Notes: a model not told the origin generated them from the sequence alone. A stretch of 64,000 nucleotides of DNA from Flavobacteriales bacterium (GCA_021741155.1 JAIOYP010000010.1:1-64000); one strand, 5' to 3'. Numbered from the stretch's first letter, positions 35,549 through 45,250 are shown. Numbers and translations: made by a program.

Positions 35549-38500
35549 TTATCTGAAAATGGTGATCGTCCCCATTTTATTGAATCCTTTTCCTGTGTAC
35601 CAGGTCAAATCGATCTGGTAGGAATAGGCTCCTTGCGGCACCTGCTTACCAGTTTTCATATTGGAGCCATCCCAAAAATTGGTTACATCAAAGGTTTCCC
35701 ATTGTAGTTTCCCCCAACGGTCGTAAATCTGAAGATGCCACTCCACAATTCCTTTCTGCTTAATCTCAAACACATCGTTCGTTCCATCTCCGTTTGGGGT
35801 AAAGGCAGTTTGAATAAAGAAGGTTTCCTGCTCCCAAACTCGATACGGAATGACAATCGTATCAGGACATCCGATCTCTCGCATCACAATCAACTGAACA
35901 TCAAACAGCCCCGAATCTTGAAAAACACCAACGGCATCAAACTGATTATCCACCGTATAGCCATTTCCGAAATCCCAATAAGAAGAATCTGGAACGACAT
36001 TGTAACTCGTGTTCCAAAATTCCATGGTGGTATCTGGCAACTGAAGCGCCACACTGTCTGGATAGAAATCCGCAACTGGATGGGCTCTTACTTCCATAAA
36101 TAACTTGGTAGAATCCTCACAGCCCGTAATCCGATTGACCACGTGTTGCGTAACCACATACCATCCTTCTTCTTCAAAGGTGTATTCAATTACATCAACC
36201 ACGCTGCCATTCACCTCAATGGTGGTGTCCTTATCGCTGAAATGGTAATACCAATTGGTGATGTCCATATCAGCCTGCGATGTATCGTTGAAGAATATCG
36301 GCAATTCAGAACAGACAACGTTCGTATCAACCCACATTCCAGCAACTGGAGACCGATGAACGATAATAGTAACGGGCGTTGCATCGGCAGAACACTGATC
36401 TTCTGAATAAACGGTGAGGTTGACCGTGTACGTTCCTGGATCGTTGAAGGTGTGATACGGGTTCTCAAGGTCGCTGGCGTTGGAAACCAGACCTGAGTTC
36501 ACATCTCCAAAATCCCATTCCCAAGTTGATGCATTGACCGAATTATCATAAAACCGCAAATCTGTTGAATCACAGATCTCCGTCTCGGTTACCATAATCT
36601 CAGCAGTGGGCACAATCAATGGTTCAATCATGTTAGGGACTACCAGCGTATCGGCAAATATTCCGTTTGATGCAGTAAGTGTGATGGTGTATGGCCCGCC
36701 ACTTGTATAGGTATAACTTGGATTCTGCTGATCAGAAAGACTTCCATCACCGAAATCCCAAAGCCATTCAATCGGATTACCAAAACTTGTGTCTGTAAAC
36801 GCAACGGTGGTTGACCCACACTGAGCGTTGACCGTATACGTAAATCCAGCATAGACGTATGGCGGAAGCACAATATCAACAGGAACATCGCACGTAGCGG
36901 AACATCCGAAGGTGTCAATCACCTCCACATTGGCATTGTAAAGACCTGTTCCTCCATAAAGATGTGCTGGGTTTTGAGTCGTATCTGAACCACCATCTCC
37001 GAACTGCCAGAAGAATTCATAAGGCGCAGTACCTACCGAAACAGCCGCATTCAAGCCCGTATTTGCACCCAAATAACTCGCTGTCACATTGCTGCAATCA
37101 ACCACAGGAGTTGGATGAACGATGACGGTGATAGTCTCAGAGTTCACGGTTGGCGTAATCGGGCACGGATAAGAACTGGTCATTCTTACTCGAATTTGGT
37201 CTCCATTATTGATGAAATTTGGGGTAAAGGATGGCCCAGTACCTCCACTCACTCCATTCTGAAACCATTGATACGTTGGACTCGGTCCTCCAGCATAAGG
37301 AATCGCACCAAAAGTGATGGATTCTCCTTCGCAAATCTCTGTTGATGTAGCCGTGATAAAAACATCTGGTTCCACAACTGGCATGACAACCACATAATGC
37401 GTATCAATCTTAGCCCAACCGCAGCAAGGTGATTGAGTCTGAAGCGTGACCATATATGTTCCAACATTGGCGTATGTGTGAGAAGGTGCTCCAAGAGAAC
37501 TTGTATTAGCAGCGCCTGTTGATGGGTCGCCAAAATTCCAGCGATAACCTTGAACGTTGAAACTAATTGGCCATGTAGCAGAGAAATTCACCACATCTCC
37601 TGGACAGATGGTGTCATCCGCTTGAATTGTTGGCAGATAAGGAGTTCCATCGATAAAAATGTTCACGAATTCGGATAGGAAATAAGGAACTCCGTTCGAC
37701 ACCATGGTGAGGTCGAATGCGCCCATTCCTGTGTATTGCGCTAAGGTGCTTTGTCCAACCGTGTTGATTGGAACAGTGCTTCCTTCATAGAACCATTCGA
37801 TGATACCGCTTGAGTTGGTTGAATAATAGATATCAGAGAAGGTACATCCAGTAGAACCTAGCGTAATGTTCGGCTCCACATTGGCTGCCAAATTGGTTTG
37901 AATGGTCTGAATGCCAGTTGGCTCTTCGTACAAAGGCTGACTAACTCCGGGAGAGCCGTTTCCGCCATTTCCGCCATCACCAGCGGCACTTCCATCGCCA
38001 CCTTGACCTCCGCGACCGCAACCTTGGCCGCCCCAACCTCCAAGGCCACCTTGTCCGCCCAATCCACCGGGAAAACCACCAATACCACCTAGTCCCGGAA
38101 GACCAGAATTAAGTACGCAATCATTCAGAACACCACCTGCACCATTGTTTGAAATGTAGAGTCCGAATGAACCTCCACCACCAGAACCACCTGTTGCACC
38201 CGAACCTGCTTGACCTCCTTCACCACCGCCACCGCCTCCTGGACCAGATCCATTATCTCCGAAAAGTGCGCCTCCATGCGAACCACATCCGCCACCGCCT
38301 CCGCCACCAGCGCCATGGACTCCATCGTCACCATTCACACCATCACCCGGTACAAAAAAGCCTCCTATATGAGCAGGAATTCCATCAACTCCATCAAGTC
38401 CATCGGCTCCTGGAGGCGCGGCATCTACCCCATTCTGTCCGTAATTATTGGCTCCTGCCGTACAAGAACCTACTAACCAAACACATGGGCTTGGGGTTGC

Positions 38501-39301
38501 ATTTCTCCACCCTGGACCACCTGGCCCTCCTGTACCCGGATTTGGTCCAGAACCTACTTGTCCCGGATTTCCAGGATAACCATCTCCAAGATCGATTGCC
38601 CAAGGAGGCCAAAAATCGGCTGCTCTTCCTTCAGGGCCACCGTCTCCACCATTTCCTCCTGCAGAAGCTCCACCCCAAGAACTACCTCCTGCTCCTCCCG
38701 CATAATTTCCATCGCCACAATCATTTCCGTCCTGTCCGAGGCCTCCATCTACACCAAAAAGACCATCAACTCCAGAACTTCCATCTACACCGCTAGAGCC
38801 GTTTCCAGCAGTTGACCTGATTCTACTTAAAGAGTAATTAGAACAACCATCAATATAAATTCCATAAGTTGTAACTCCAACCCCTCCTGCATCATCTACT
38901 CGAACAGAAAGGTCATGAAGATGAAAATCTGTCAATCCAACGGCTGAGATAGCCACAATCCTATCTGGTGTTGGCGTAACATTCGTATTGTTTCTATGAA
39001 TGAGTGTTGGGGCATTATTCGACTTTATCCAAGTAACAGGATTAAATCCTCCTTCAATGGTAACTCCGCCAATTAAATCAATCGTGTTTGAAATAGGGTA
39101 CGTTCCCTCTGCCATTCGGATGTGGTCAACTCCGGGCGAGACCAATGTCAGAGCATTTAGAAAATTGGTTGGACCAGCTTTAGTTCCGCTTCCAGAACCA
39201 TTTGGAGTGACATAGATGATATCGCATTCTTGCGCTGAACTGAATGCCGAAAGCAGCACACAAAACAACCCGAACACAAATCCTTTCTTCAACATCATCA
39301 T
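35549..39301 (-). CDS. Gly-rich beta-helix/PKD surface protein with T9SS type B sorting domain
   Basis: Surface protein of 1250 residues. Signal peptide ends near SSAQ23. A right-handed beta-helix-like start (IIYVTPNGSGSG, then GVTIEGGFNP) reaches about residue 170. A Gly-rich block of about 290 residues follows, with GGxGG and GxxG runs and no strict collagen GXY register. Several PKD domains then occur (WNFGDPSTG, FWQFGDGGSD, WLWDFGDGS, WEWDFGDVN). The C-terminus is a type B sorting domain (TAFTPNGDGTNDVFEI, IYDRWGKLQWE). It begins inside the stop codon of the upstream paralogue (ATGA overlap). Likely role is a long surface fibre or adhesin. Ligand unknown. No PorP/SprF gene is adjacent, so it may use the one at 4.8-5.8 kb or one outside. 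Confidence 0.87.
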   Translation of the reverse strand: MMMLKKGFVFGLFCVLLSAFSSAQECDIIYVTPNGSGSGTKAGPTNFLNALTLVSPGVDHIRMAEGTYPISNTIDLIGGVTIEGGFNPVTWIKSNNAPTLIHRNNTNVTPTPDRIVAISAVGLTDFHLHDLSVRVDDAGGVGVTTYGIYIDGCSNYSLSRIRSTAGNGSSGVDGSSGVDGLFGVDGGLGQDGNDCGDGNYAGGAGGSSWGGASAGGNGGDGGPEGRAADFWPPWAIDLGDGYPGNPGQVGSGPNPGTGGPGGPGWRNATPSPCVWLVGSCTAGANNYGQNGVDAAPPGADGLDGVDGIPAHIGGFFVPGDGVNGDDGVHGAGGGGGGGCGSHGGALFGDNGSGPGGGGGGEGGQAGSGATGGSGGGGSFGLYISNNGAGGVLNDCVLNSGLPGLGGIGGFPGGLGGQGGLGGWGGQGCGRGGQGGDGSAAGDGGNGGNGSPGVSQPLYEEPTGIQTIQTNLAANVEPNITLGSTGCTFSDIYYSTNSSGIIEWFYEGSTVPINTVGQSTLAQYTGMGAFDLTMVSNGVPYFLSEFVNIFIDGTPYLPTIQADDTICPGDVVNFSATWPISFNVQGYRWNFGDPSTGAANTSSLGAPSHTYANVGTYMVTLQTQSPCCGWAKIDTHYVVVMPVVEPDVFITATSTEICEGESITFGAIPYAGGPSPTYQWFQNGVSGGTGPSFTPNFINNGDQIRVRMTSSYPCPITPTVNSETITVIVHPTPVVDCSNVTASYLGANTGLNAAVSVGTAPYEFFWQFGDGGSDTTQNPAHLYGGTGLYNANVEVIDTFGCSATCDVPVDIVLPPYVYAGFTYTVNAQCGSTTVAFTDTSFGNPIEWLWDFGDGSLSDQQNPSYTYTSGGPYTITLTASNGIFADTLVVPNMIEPLIVPTAEIMVTETEICDSTDLRFYDNSVNASTWEWDFGDVNSGLVSNASDLENPYHTFNDPGTYTVNLTVYSEDQCSADATPVTIIVHRSPVAGMWVDTNVVCSELPIFFNDTSQADMDITNWYYHFSDKDTTIEVNGSVVDVIEYTFEEEGWYVVTQHVVNRITGCEDSTKLFMEVRAHPVADFYPDSVALQLPDTTMEFWNTSYNVVPDSSYWDFGNGYTVDNQFDAVGVFQDSGLFDVQLIVMREIGCPDTIVIPYRVWEQETFFIQTAFTPNGDGTNDVFEIKQKGIVEWHLQIYDRWGKLQWETFDVTNFWDGSNMKTGKQVPQGAYSYQIDLTWYTGKGFNKMGTITIFR

Positions 39302-42300
39302 TTGACAATAAACGGAAGAGAATGTTCCACCTTATCCGTACTCATGGTCAGAACGTATGACCCTTCTGCGAGTTGTGTCAAATCAAATCTATTCCTATTC
39401 ACTCCAGTAATTAAGTTCCACTGTTCGGAATGAACTGTCCGACCTAAGACATCAATAATTCGAAGTTCAACTTTCCTATTCGTCTCTGAAAACACAGCCA
39501 TCTCAATTAAATCTGATGCTGGGTTCGGAAACAACGTTGCTTGTAAATCGACCGTTAAATCTTCTATTCCAACATTCACCTTTGATGACAACGTAATACT
39601 ACTAGCGCAACCGTAACTATTGCTAACCGTGAGTGATACATTGTACGAACCATTGGAGTCAAAGACATGTAGCGGATTTTGCTCGGTGCTGGTATTATCA
39701 GACCCAGAAGAAGGATCACCAAAATCCCAAAGCCAACCGTCAGCAAAGAGCGAATTATCTGCAAACTGAACCGTATCGCTACCTGTTGACGTGTTGAGTT
39801 CATAACTTTGGAAACTGGCCACTGGAGTCGGATTAACCACAATCTGACTGAATACAGCCACCGAATCGTTTCCGTTTCCTGCATAAACCCAAAGCGCTAC
39901 ATCATAAGTTCCAGCGGTGGCATACGTATGCAACGGACTTATTTGAGTGGATGCATTCCCATCTCCAAAGTCCCAATAATTGGTTACTGCATTCTGACTC
40001 AAATTACTGAATTGAACATCAAAGGGCGCGCAACCGACCACCGTATCTACCATAAACGCAGCAGAAAGATTTGGAGAAATGGTCATGAATGTTTGGCACG
40101 ATACGTTACATCCGAGCGAATCGAATACATTGACCGTTGCTGTATAAACTCCTGCATTCTGATAAATGTGCTCTACCGTTTCACCAAAACCCAGCGAGCC
40201 ATCACCAAACGACCAGAAATAATCAAATGGTGCAAGACCACCTGTAGTTACTGCAACTTGGAAATAAGTGGGTTCGTCTGAAAGGAATGAATCCGCCTGA
40301 CACGTGAGTTCGGGCGGGGCAATCACATTCACCGTAATAGCATTTGACATGGCGGTTTCGCCCGTGGCACAACCCAAAGATGAGGTTACTTCGAGCGTGA
40401 CCTGATCGCCATCTTGAAGTTGATTCGTGGTAAAAACTGGAGCATTACCACCTGCAGGACTACCATTTATTTGCCAAGTATAAGTTGGAGTTGACCCGAC
40501 ATTTTGAGCCGTAGCTGTAAAGGTCACTTCCGTGAGTTCGCAAACCGTATTGGTTGTGTCCGCAAATTCGGTCTGAATGGACGTGGCAGGCAGAATGATG
40601 GAATCTACCACAATCATAATCGTATCAGTAAAAGATTGCCCGCAACATTCCGTTTCTGTAGTAAGCGTAAGTTGATAAACACCTGCCGAATCGAATACAA
40701 CTCCAAGCAGATTGAAATAACTCGGACCATTGTAAACCACGGTATCGCCAACTACATTATTCAACGTCCAGATGTAATTGTTAGCTGAAATGGAACTATT
40801 GAAATCAGCAATATCTCCTTCGCAAAGTTGGGTTGGACCAGTCTGAATCTGTGGGTCCAATGCTGGAACAACTGCATGAATATCTACGAAATCGGTATAG
40901 GTGAATGCAATTCCATTGACCACAAGCGTGAACGTTTTGAAGCCCGGAGTAGAGAAACTGGCCACTGCTGTTTGGCCATGTGCTGATGAAGGCGTAGATC
41001 CAGCACCGAAAAACCATTGAAGTGTTCCCGTTGCATCCGTAGAAAAGGTGACGGGCGCATTTGTGCATCCACCAAATTCAACGTTAACAAGTGGTTGCGA
41101 GAGTCCATAAATGTTCTGAAGCACCATATTTTGTCCATTCGGATGCTGATACAATTGTTCAGATATTCCATTTGAACCTTGACCGCCTTGACCGCCATTT
41201 CCGCCATTTCCGCCTCGACCTCCGCTACCGCCCGCGCCAATATCACATGCTGAAAATAACGCACCACCTTCTCCACCTGCACCGCCTTGACCGCCATTTC
41301 CGCCAGCTCCGCCTGGGCCGCCAAAACCTGCCAATCCAGATTGAAGCTCACAATCTTTCATCACGCCATTAAATCCATTATTCCAAACAAAAACTCCGAA
41401 TGAGCCTCCTGCACCTTGACCTCCACCTCCACCGAGACCACCACCACCACCTTCACCACCTCCAGCACCACCAGCACCAGTTCCATTACTATTTGGCGGT
41501 ATCGTATCAGCAGAAATAAATGGTGGAATCTCAGGAATAGCAATCCAAACGATTCCGCCTTGCGAACCACCTCCACCTCCGCCTCCACCTCCAGAAGCAT
41601 TTCCACCAACTAAACCAAATGTTCCTGCCCCCGGAGTGAAATATCCACCACCATAAGAGTATGCTCCCGGAACACCTTGCAAACCAGCAACACCGTCACC
41701 TCCATCTCCACCAAATTCACCATCGTTGGCTGGTGTTCTATCACATTGGGTTGAAATTACTGCCGTAAATAATTCCTGACCGCCAGTTCCTGCATATCCA
41801 GAACTTGGGCCTTGACCGTTATCTCCAGTAAGACCGGGGTATGCCTGTCCGCCAGCAGGGAATTGATACGTTCCGCGTTGTCCGCCATTGCCACCATCGC
41901 CCCCTCGATTACTTCCAGCAAATGAGCAGCAGGCTCCTGCACCGCCTTCATTATTTCCGCTTGAATCCTCCTCACCAGGCTGACCATTGTCGCCAATAGC
42001 TCCAGCGGGACCAGAACCGCCAGGAGAACCCGGCACTCCGTTTCCTCCATTTCCAGCTACAATCTTGCATCTGACCAATTTGTAATCAGAGCAATTATTG
42101 AGATAAACTCCATAAGTGGAAACGCCTTGACCCAGAGCATTAGAAGTTCGGATGGTAAGGTCTTGAAGTCTGAAATTCGATTTCCCGATACATTCAACCG
42201 CAATCAGCCTCGGTGGCCCCATCTGCGGATTGGCCGGATCCCTGAAAAGCGTGGTAATGGCACCATTATCCTTAATCCAACTTGCGTTGAATCCTCCGAT

Positions 42301-42648
42301 TAACTGCGCATTATTTGGAATGATAAGTGCTGCCGTCAACACGTAAGTTCCACCCTGCAGGTAAACCTTGTCGGCATTTCCACCAAGCATCGCAACTCCT
42401 GTCAAAAGATCCACTGGATCCGCAGCAGTACCTGCACTTGTAGATGTTCCTGTTACGGAAACATGAATAATATCTGAGAACTGCTGACTACCGAGCCCGG
42501 TACAACTTTGGCCGAAGCTGAATATCGGCAACAAAAGGGCGATAAAAAAAAGGGATGCCTTATAAGTTAGATTCAACTGTATCTCTACTTTAATTTCGTT
42601 TACCTCAAAATATTGCCGCAAGTTCGGCATTGGTTGCAGGTTATGCAA
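39298..42648 (-). CDS. Gly-rich beta-helix/PKD surface protein with T9SS type A sorting domain
   Basis: Paralogue of the next gene, 1116 residues. The hydrophobic signal segment (LTYKASLFFIALLLPIFSFG) begins about 24 residues after the ATG at 42648. A TTG at 42576 would give a conventional signal peptide, so the true start is uncertain. A beta-helix-like start (DIIHVSVTGTSTSAGTA) is followed by a Gly-rich block near residues 195-490, then PKD domains (FWSFGDGS, NYWDFGDGN, WLWDFGDPS). The C-terminus is type A (LFPNPASDLIEMAV, ending PFIVK). The stop codon overlaps the start of the downstream paralogue. The pair shares architecture but ends with different T9SS signals, so the two may be attached in different ways. 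Confidence 0.87.
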   Translation of the reverse strand: MHNLQPMPNLRQYFEVNEIKVEIQLNLTYKASLFFIALLLPIFSFGQSCTGLGSQQFSDIIHVSVTGTSTSAGTAADPVDLLTGVAMLGGNADKVYLQGGTYVLTAALIIPNNAQLIGGFNASWIKDNGAITTLFRDPANPQMGPPRLIAVECIGKSNFRLQDLTIRTSNALGQGVSTYGVYLNNCSDYKLVRCKIVAGNGGNGVPGSPGGSGPAGAIGDNGQPGEEDSSGNNEGGAGACCSFAGSNRGGDGGNGGQRGTYQFPAGGQAYPGLTGDNGQGPSSGYAGTGGQELFTAVISTQCDRTPANDGEFGGDGGDGVAGLQGVPGAYSYGGGYFTPGAGTFGLVGGNASGGGGGGGGGSQGGIVWIAIPEIPPFISADTIPPNSNGTGAGGAGGGEGGGGGLGGGGGQGAGGSFGVFVWNNGFNGVMKDCELQSGLAGFGGPGGAGGNGGQGGAGGEGGALFSACDIGAGGSGGRGGNGGNGGQGGQGSNGISEQLYQHPNGQNMVLQNIYGLSQPLVNVEFGGCTNAPVTFSTDATGTLQWFFGAGSTPSSAHGQTAVASFSTPGFKTFTLVVNGIAFTYTDFVDIHAVVPALDPQIQTGPTQLCEGDIADFNSSISANNYIWTLNNVVGDTVVYNGPSYFNLLGVVFDSAGVYQLTLTTETECCGQSFTDTIMIVVDSIILPATSIQTEFADTTNTVCELTEVTFTATAQNVGSTPTYTWQINGSPAGGNAPVFTTNQLQDGDQVTLEVTSSLGCATGETAMSNAITVNVIAPPELTCQADSFLSDEPTYFQVAVTTGGLAPFDYFWSFGDGSLGFGETVEHIYQNAGVYTATVNVFDSLGCNVSCQTFMTISPNLSAAFMVDTVVGCAPFDVQFSNLSQNAVTNYWDFGDGNASTQISPLHTYATAGTYDVALWVYAGNGNDSVAVFSQIVVNPTPVASFQSYELNTSTGSDTVQFADNSLFADGWLWDFGDPSSGSDNTSTEQNPLHVFDSNGSYNVSLTVSNSYGCASSITLSSKVNVGIEDLTVDLQATLFPNPASDLIEMAVFSETNRKVELRIIDVLGRTVHSEQWNLITGVNRNRFDLTQLAEGSYVLTMSTDKVEHSLPFIVK

Positions 42649-42815
42649 ATCAATAAGAGCTCCAATAAACTCGTCTTACAAACGGAGTTATGAAAAGATG
42701 GTTGCTGCTACCGAACAGAGAATCACATTAAGTCGAAAGTTTCTGGTTGAGTATCGAATCGTTAACCAAAAAAGTCATTAAACCACGTTCATTCGTTAAG
42801 TTTGCAACCCGAAAG

Positions 42816-43547
42816 ATGAATGTACTAAACCATCTAATACAGGCAAAACAGGAACAACGAAAGTTGTTTTCTCTACTTATAGACCCTGATAAAACAGGCG
42901 GAAATGAGTTGGAACGCACTGTTGTTTCTGCCATAAGTGCTGGCGTTGACATGTTTTTTGTGGGCGGAAGCTTGCTTGTGAGTAACTCGCTTTCTGATTG
43001 CGTTCAAATTATAAAAGCCAACTGTAATATTCCGGTTGTTCTTTTTCCTGGCGATAATATGCAAGTGGTTCCGAATGCGGATGCCATTCTTCTTTTGTCT
43101 GTGATTTCTGGCAGAAATGCTGAAATGTTAATTGGCAAGCATGTGGTTGCCGCTCCACGATTGAAGAACAGCGGTTTAGAGATTATTCCAACTGGTTATA
43201 TGCTCATTGATAGCGGAAGACCAACTACTGCTTCTTACATGAGCAACACCAATCCGTTGCCTCACGATAAAGATGATATTGCAGCTTGCACAGCCATGGC
43301 AGGAGAAATGCTTGGCATGAAAACCATCTTTATGGATGGCGGTTCGGGAGCTCAGAATGCAGTTTCTACCAGCATGATTAAGCGCGTTTCTGACCATGTT
43401 GATGTTCCGATTATTGTTGGTGGTGGATTGAAAACCCCAGAAATGGCAAAAGCTCGATTTGATGCTGGCGCAACCGTTGTGGTTGTTGGGAATGCCATCG
43501 AAAAAGACAGTTCGCTGCTTCAAGAATTGGCCAGCGCTAAATTCTAA
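42816..43547 (+). CDS. Geranylgeranylglyceryl/heptaprenylglyceryl phosphate synthase (PcrB family)
   Basis: Prenyltransferase joining a polyprenyl diphosphate to sn-glycerol-1-phosphate, the first ether-lipid step in archaea. 244 residues from ATG 42816, with the TIM-barrel family motifs LIDPDK near the start, FVGGSLL, GYMLIDSGRPT, MDGGSGA and IIVGGGLKTPEMAKA. Flavobacteria carry group II enzymes of this family and their physiological product is not settled. ATG 42816 was chosen over 42747 because the family begins with the helix before SLLIDPDK. A TAAGTTTG element at 42797-42804 lies just before it. It is followed 3 bp later by the thiamine-binding protein gene. Confidence 0.9.
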   Translation: MNVLNHLIQAKQEQRKLFSLLIDPDKTGGNELERTVVSAISAGVDMFFVGGSLLVSNSLSDCVQIIKANCNIPVVLFPGDNMQVVPNADAILLLSVISGRNAEMLIGKHVVAAPRLKNSGLEIIPTGYMLIDSGRPTTASYMSNTNPLPHDKDDIAACTAMAGEMLGMKTIFMDGGSGAQNAVSTSMIKRVSDHVDVPIIVGGGLKTPEMAKARFDAGATVVVVGNAIEKDSSLLQELASAKF

Positions 43548-43550
43548 CCG

Positions 43551-43826
43551 ATGAAAGTTACGCTTGAGATAACGATGTATCCATTAACCGATGGATTCAA
43601 AGAAGCTGTAAAAGATTTTCTTCGAAGGCTGAATAAGTTTGAGAACATTGAAGTCATAACTAACGGAGTTAGCACGCAAGTTTTTGGAGAATATGATGAT
43701 GTAATGTCGGCCTACACGCAGGCGTTGAAACCTTCGATGGAATCAGGAACTCCAATTGCCGCAGTTTCCAAAATTATCAACAGTCATCTTCCGCCCGACC
43801 GCTGGGATTTGAGCCAATGGACCTAA
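43551..43826 (+). CDS. Thiamine-binding (MTH1187/YkoF-type) small protein
   Basis: Protein of 91 residues matching the small ferredoxin-like family that includes MTH1187 and YkoF domains, some of which bind thiamine or HMP. The family pattern is visible: MKVTLEITMYPLTDGF, then IEVITNGVSTQVFGEYDDVM. No signal peptide, so it is cytoplasmic. It overlaps the PnuT-like gene by 10 bases and lies in a run with a NadR-like kinase. Together with the TPP riboswitch receptor at 47.2 kb this points to thiamine salvage (inference). Confidence 0.8.
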   Translation: MKVTLEITMYPLTDGFKEAVKDFLRRLNKFENIEVITNGVSTQVFGEYDDVMSAYTQALKPSMESGTPIAAVSKIINSHLPPDRWDLSQWT

Positions 43827-44404
43827 GTTCCATTTTGGAATATTCGGCCATCATTTTGGCCATTCTTTATGTAATCTTAGCTACAAGAGGAAGCATTTGG
43901 TGTTGGCTTCCAGCCTTTGTCAGTTCGGGGATTTACGTTTATCTCACGTACTCGGCCAACCTCATTGGAGAATCATTCATTAGTATCTTTTATGTTTTAA
44001 TGGCTGTATATGGTTGGTGGCAATGGAGCTTCGGAAAACGAAAAGATGAGTTTCTGAAAATTGCCGAATGGCGCACGTCTCATCACGTTCGATCCATTCT
44101 TTTAGGTCTTGTATTAGCAGGAATTTTAGGGAAAAGCTTTGAATTGATTTTCAATTCGGCTATGCCGTATCTGGATGCATTTACCACCTCTTTCAGTCTG
44201 ATTGCCACATTTATGGTTACTCGGAAAATTCTCTCCAATTGGATTTATTGGATTGTGATTGATGCATTCAACATCTATCTATATTGGAACCGTGGACTGG
44301 AACCAACAGCAGGGTTGTATGTGGTGTACACGCTTTTGGCATTTGTTGGATTTTTGAGTTGGCACAAAGAATGGAAGAAGGAAAGGAGATTTTTGCCTGC
44401 GTAG
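43817..44404 (+). CDS. pnuT: PnuC-family transporter, probable thiamine transporter PnuT
   Basis: Inner-membrane facilitator of the PnuC family, 195 residues with about seven hydrophobic segments. The family signatures are LAIFVS-type helix ends (AFVSSGIYVYLTYSANLIGES) and YGWWQWSFGKRKDE, with the aromatic W-x-W core of the substrate site. PnuC members carry nicotinamide riboside, PnuX riboflavin and PnuT thiamine. The choice of thiamine rests on the thiamine-binding protein upstream and the TPP-riboswitch receptor nearby, as described in comparative genomics of Bacteroidota. Nicotinamide riboside remains possible because the next gene has a NadR-like kinase domain. Confidence 0.82.
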   Translation: MDLSSILEYSAIILAILYVILATRGSIWCWLPAFVSSGIYVYLTYSANLIGESFISIFYVLMAVYGWWQWSFGKRKDEFLKIAEWRTSHHVRSILLGLVLAGILGKSFELIFNSAMPYLDAFTTSFSLIATFMVTRKILSNWIYWIVIDAFNIYLYWNRGLEPTAGLYVVYTLLAFVGFLSWHKEWKKERRFLPA

Positions 44405-44904
44405 GTCCAGAAAGCACGGGTAAAACCATGCTTTGCGAGGAGTTGGCATCTCATTTCAATGGAGTTGTTGTTCCCGAATTTTCAAGGGAATATCTAACTG
44501 AGAAAGATGGACACTACGAAGAATGTGACCTTCTGATTATTGCTCAAAAGCAACTCGAACTCGAAAACCGAATAATTGCTAAAGCAAATGGGTCGATTTT
44601 TTGCGATACCGACATTCTAGTCATCCTCATCTGGCATCAATTCAAATACGGAAAGCGAAACAAGGAAATTGAAAAGCTTTTTGATAAGCAACAGCCGCGC
44701 AACTACTTAATCACGTATCCAGATTTGGAATGGATTGCTGATCCACTGCGCGAAAACCCGAATGACCTTTTGCAACTATTCAAGTTGTACGAGATGTCGT
44801 TAAAAACAATTGGAGCAGACTATCGCATAATTAAAGGGCAAGACGAGCAGCGTTTAACAAATGCCATCGAGGCCGTTTCTTCTTTTACACAGAGGGAAAG
44901 TTGA
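44371..44904 (+). CDS. NadR/AAA_28-type P-loop kinase
   Basis: P-loop ATPase of 177 residues resembling the ribosylnicotinamide kinase half of NadR (AAA_28 group). Walker A is GPESTGKT near residues 12-19. Later motifs are EFSREYL and FCDTD, typical of the NadR kinase lid and Walker B. It lacks the HTH and adenylyltransferase domains of full NadR. The start at 44371 lies inside the pnuT gene (34-base overlap), indicating coupling. Paired with the transporter it would trap the imported vitamin by phosphorylation: thiamine if the locus is a B1 locus, or nicotinamide riboside otherwise. Confidence 0.8.
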   Translation: MEEGKEIFACVGPESTGKTMLCEELASHFNGVVVPEFSREYLTEKDGHYEECDLLIIAQKQLELENRIIAKANGSIFCDTDILVILIWHQFKYGKRNKEIEKLFDKQQPRNYLITYPDLEWIADPLRENPNDLLQLFKLYEMSLKTIGADYRIIKGQDEQRLTNAIEAVSSFTQRES

Positions 44905-44983
44905 GGGCCGGAGATTCACAGAGGAATCTACAGTGGTAGGCTTTTCTCTGTGTATCACTATTTCTCAAATTAAATCTCTCCCG

Positions 44984-45206
44984 AATGGTCGCAGGGCAAA
45001 CGCACTAAAAAAAATGATGACCTGTCTTTACGAAAACACACTTTTATGGCCACAGAAACACAGAATTCTCAGAATGGACACAGAAAATTTTTCTTTTCCT
45101 CTGTGAAAACCTCTGTGAGTTCTGTGTTTCTGTGGCTATCCCATGTTGTCCCTCACGTTTGGACGTGAATAAGGATAGTATAAAAGTTTAATGCGTTTGC
45201 CCTGCG
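44984..45206. repeat. Nested inverted-repeat element
   Basis: Outer arms at 44990-45008 and 45188-45206 (CGCAGGGCAAACGCA core) pair over 19 bp with one mismatch. Inner arms at 45049-45065 and 45120-45136 (GCCACAGAAACACAGAA) pair perfectly over 17 bp. The inner part is filled with CACAGA/TCTGTG motifs, as in the repeats at 12.2 and 46.6-47.2 kb. The 346-bp gap between the kinase and AtoE-type genes holds this element and no gene that I can see. It may be one palindromic element inserted inside another. Confidence 0.75.
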
Positions 45207-45250
45207 AATGGTCGGGACAAGTTGTGCAATAATCTGCGCATATTTGAAGC

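Noticed and set aside
38149-38796. Plus-strand open frame of 215 codons rich in His and Leu
   Set aside because: It is the antisense of the GGN/GGT-rich Gly block. Its His/Arg/Leu composition is what reverse complements of Gly codons give.
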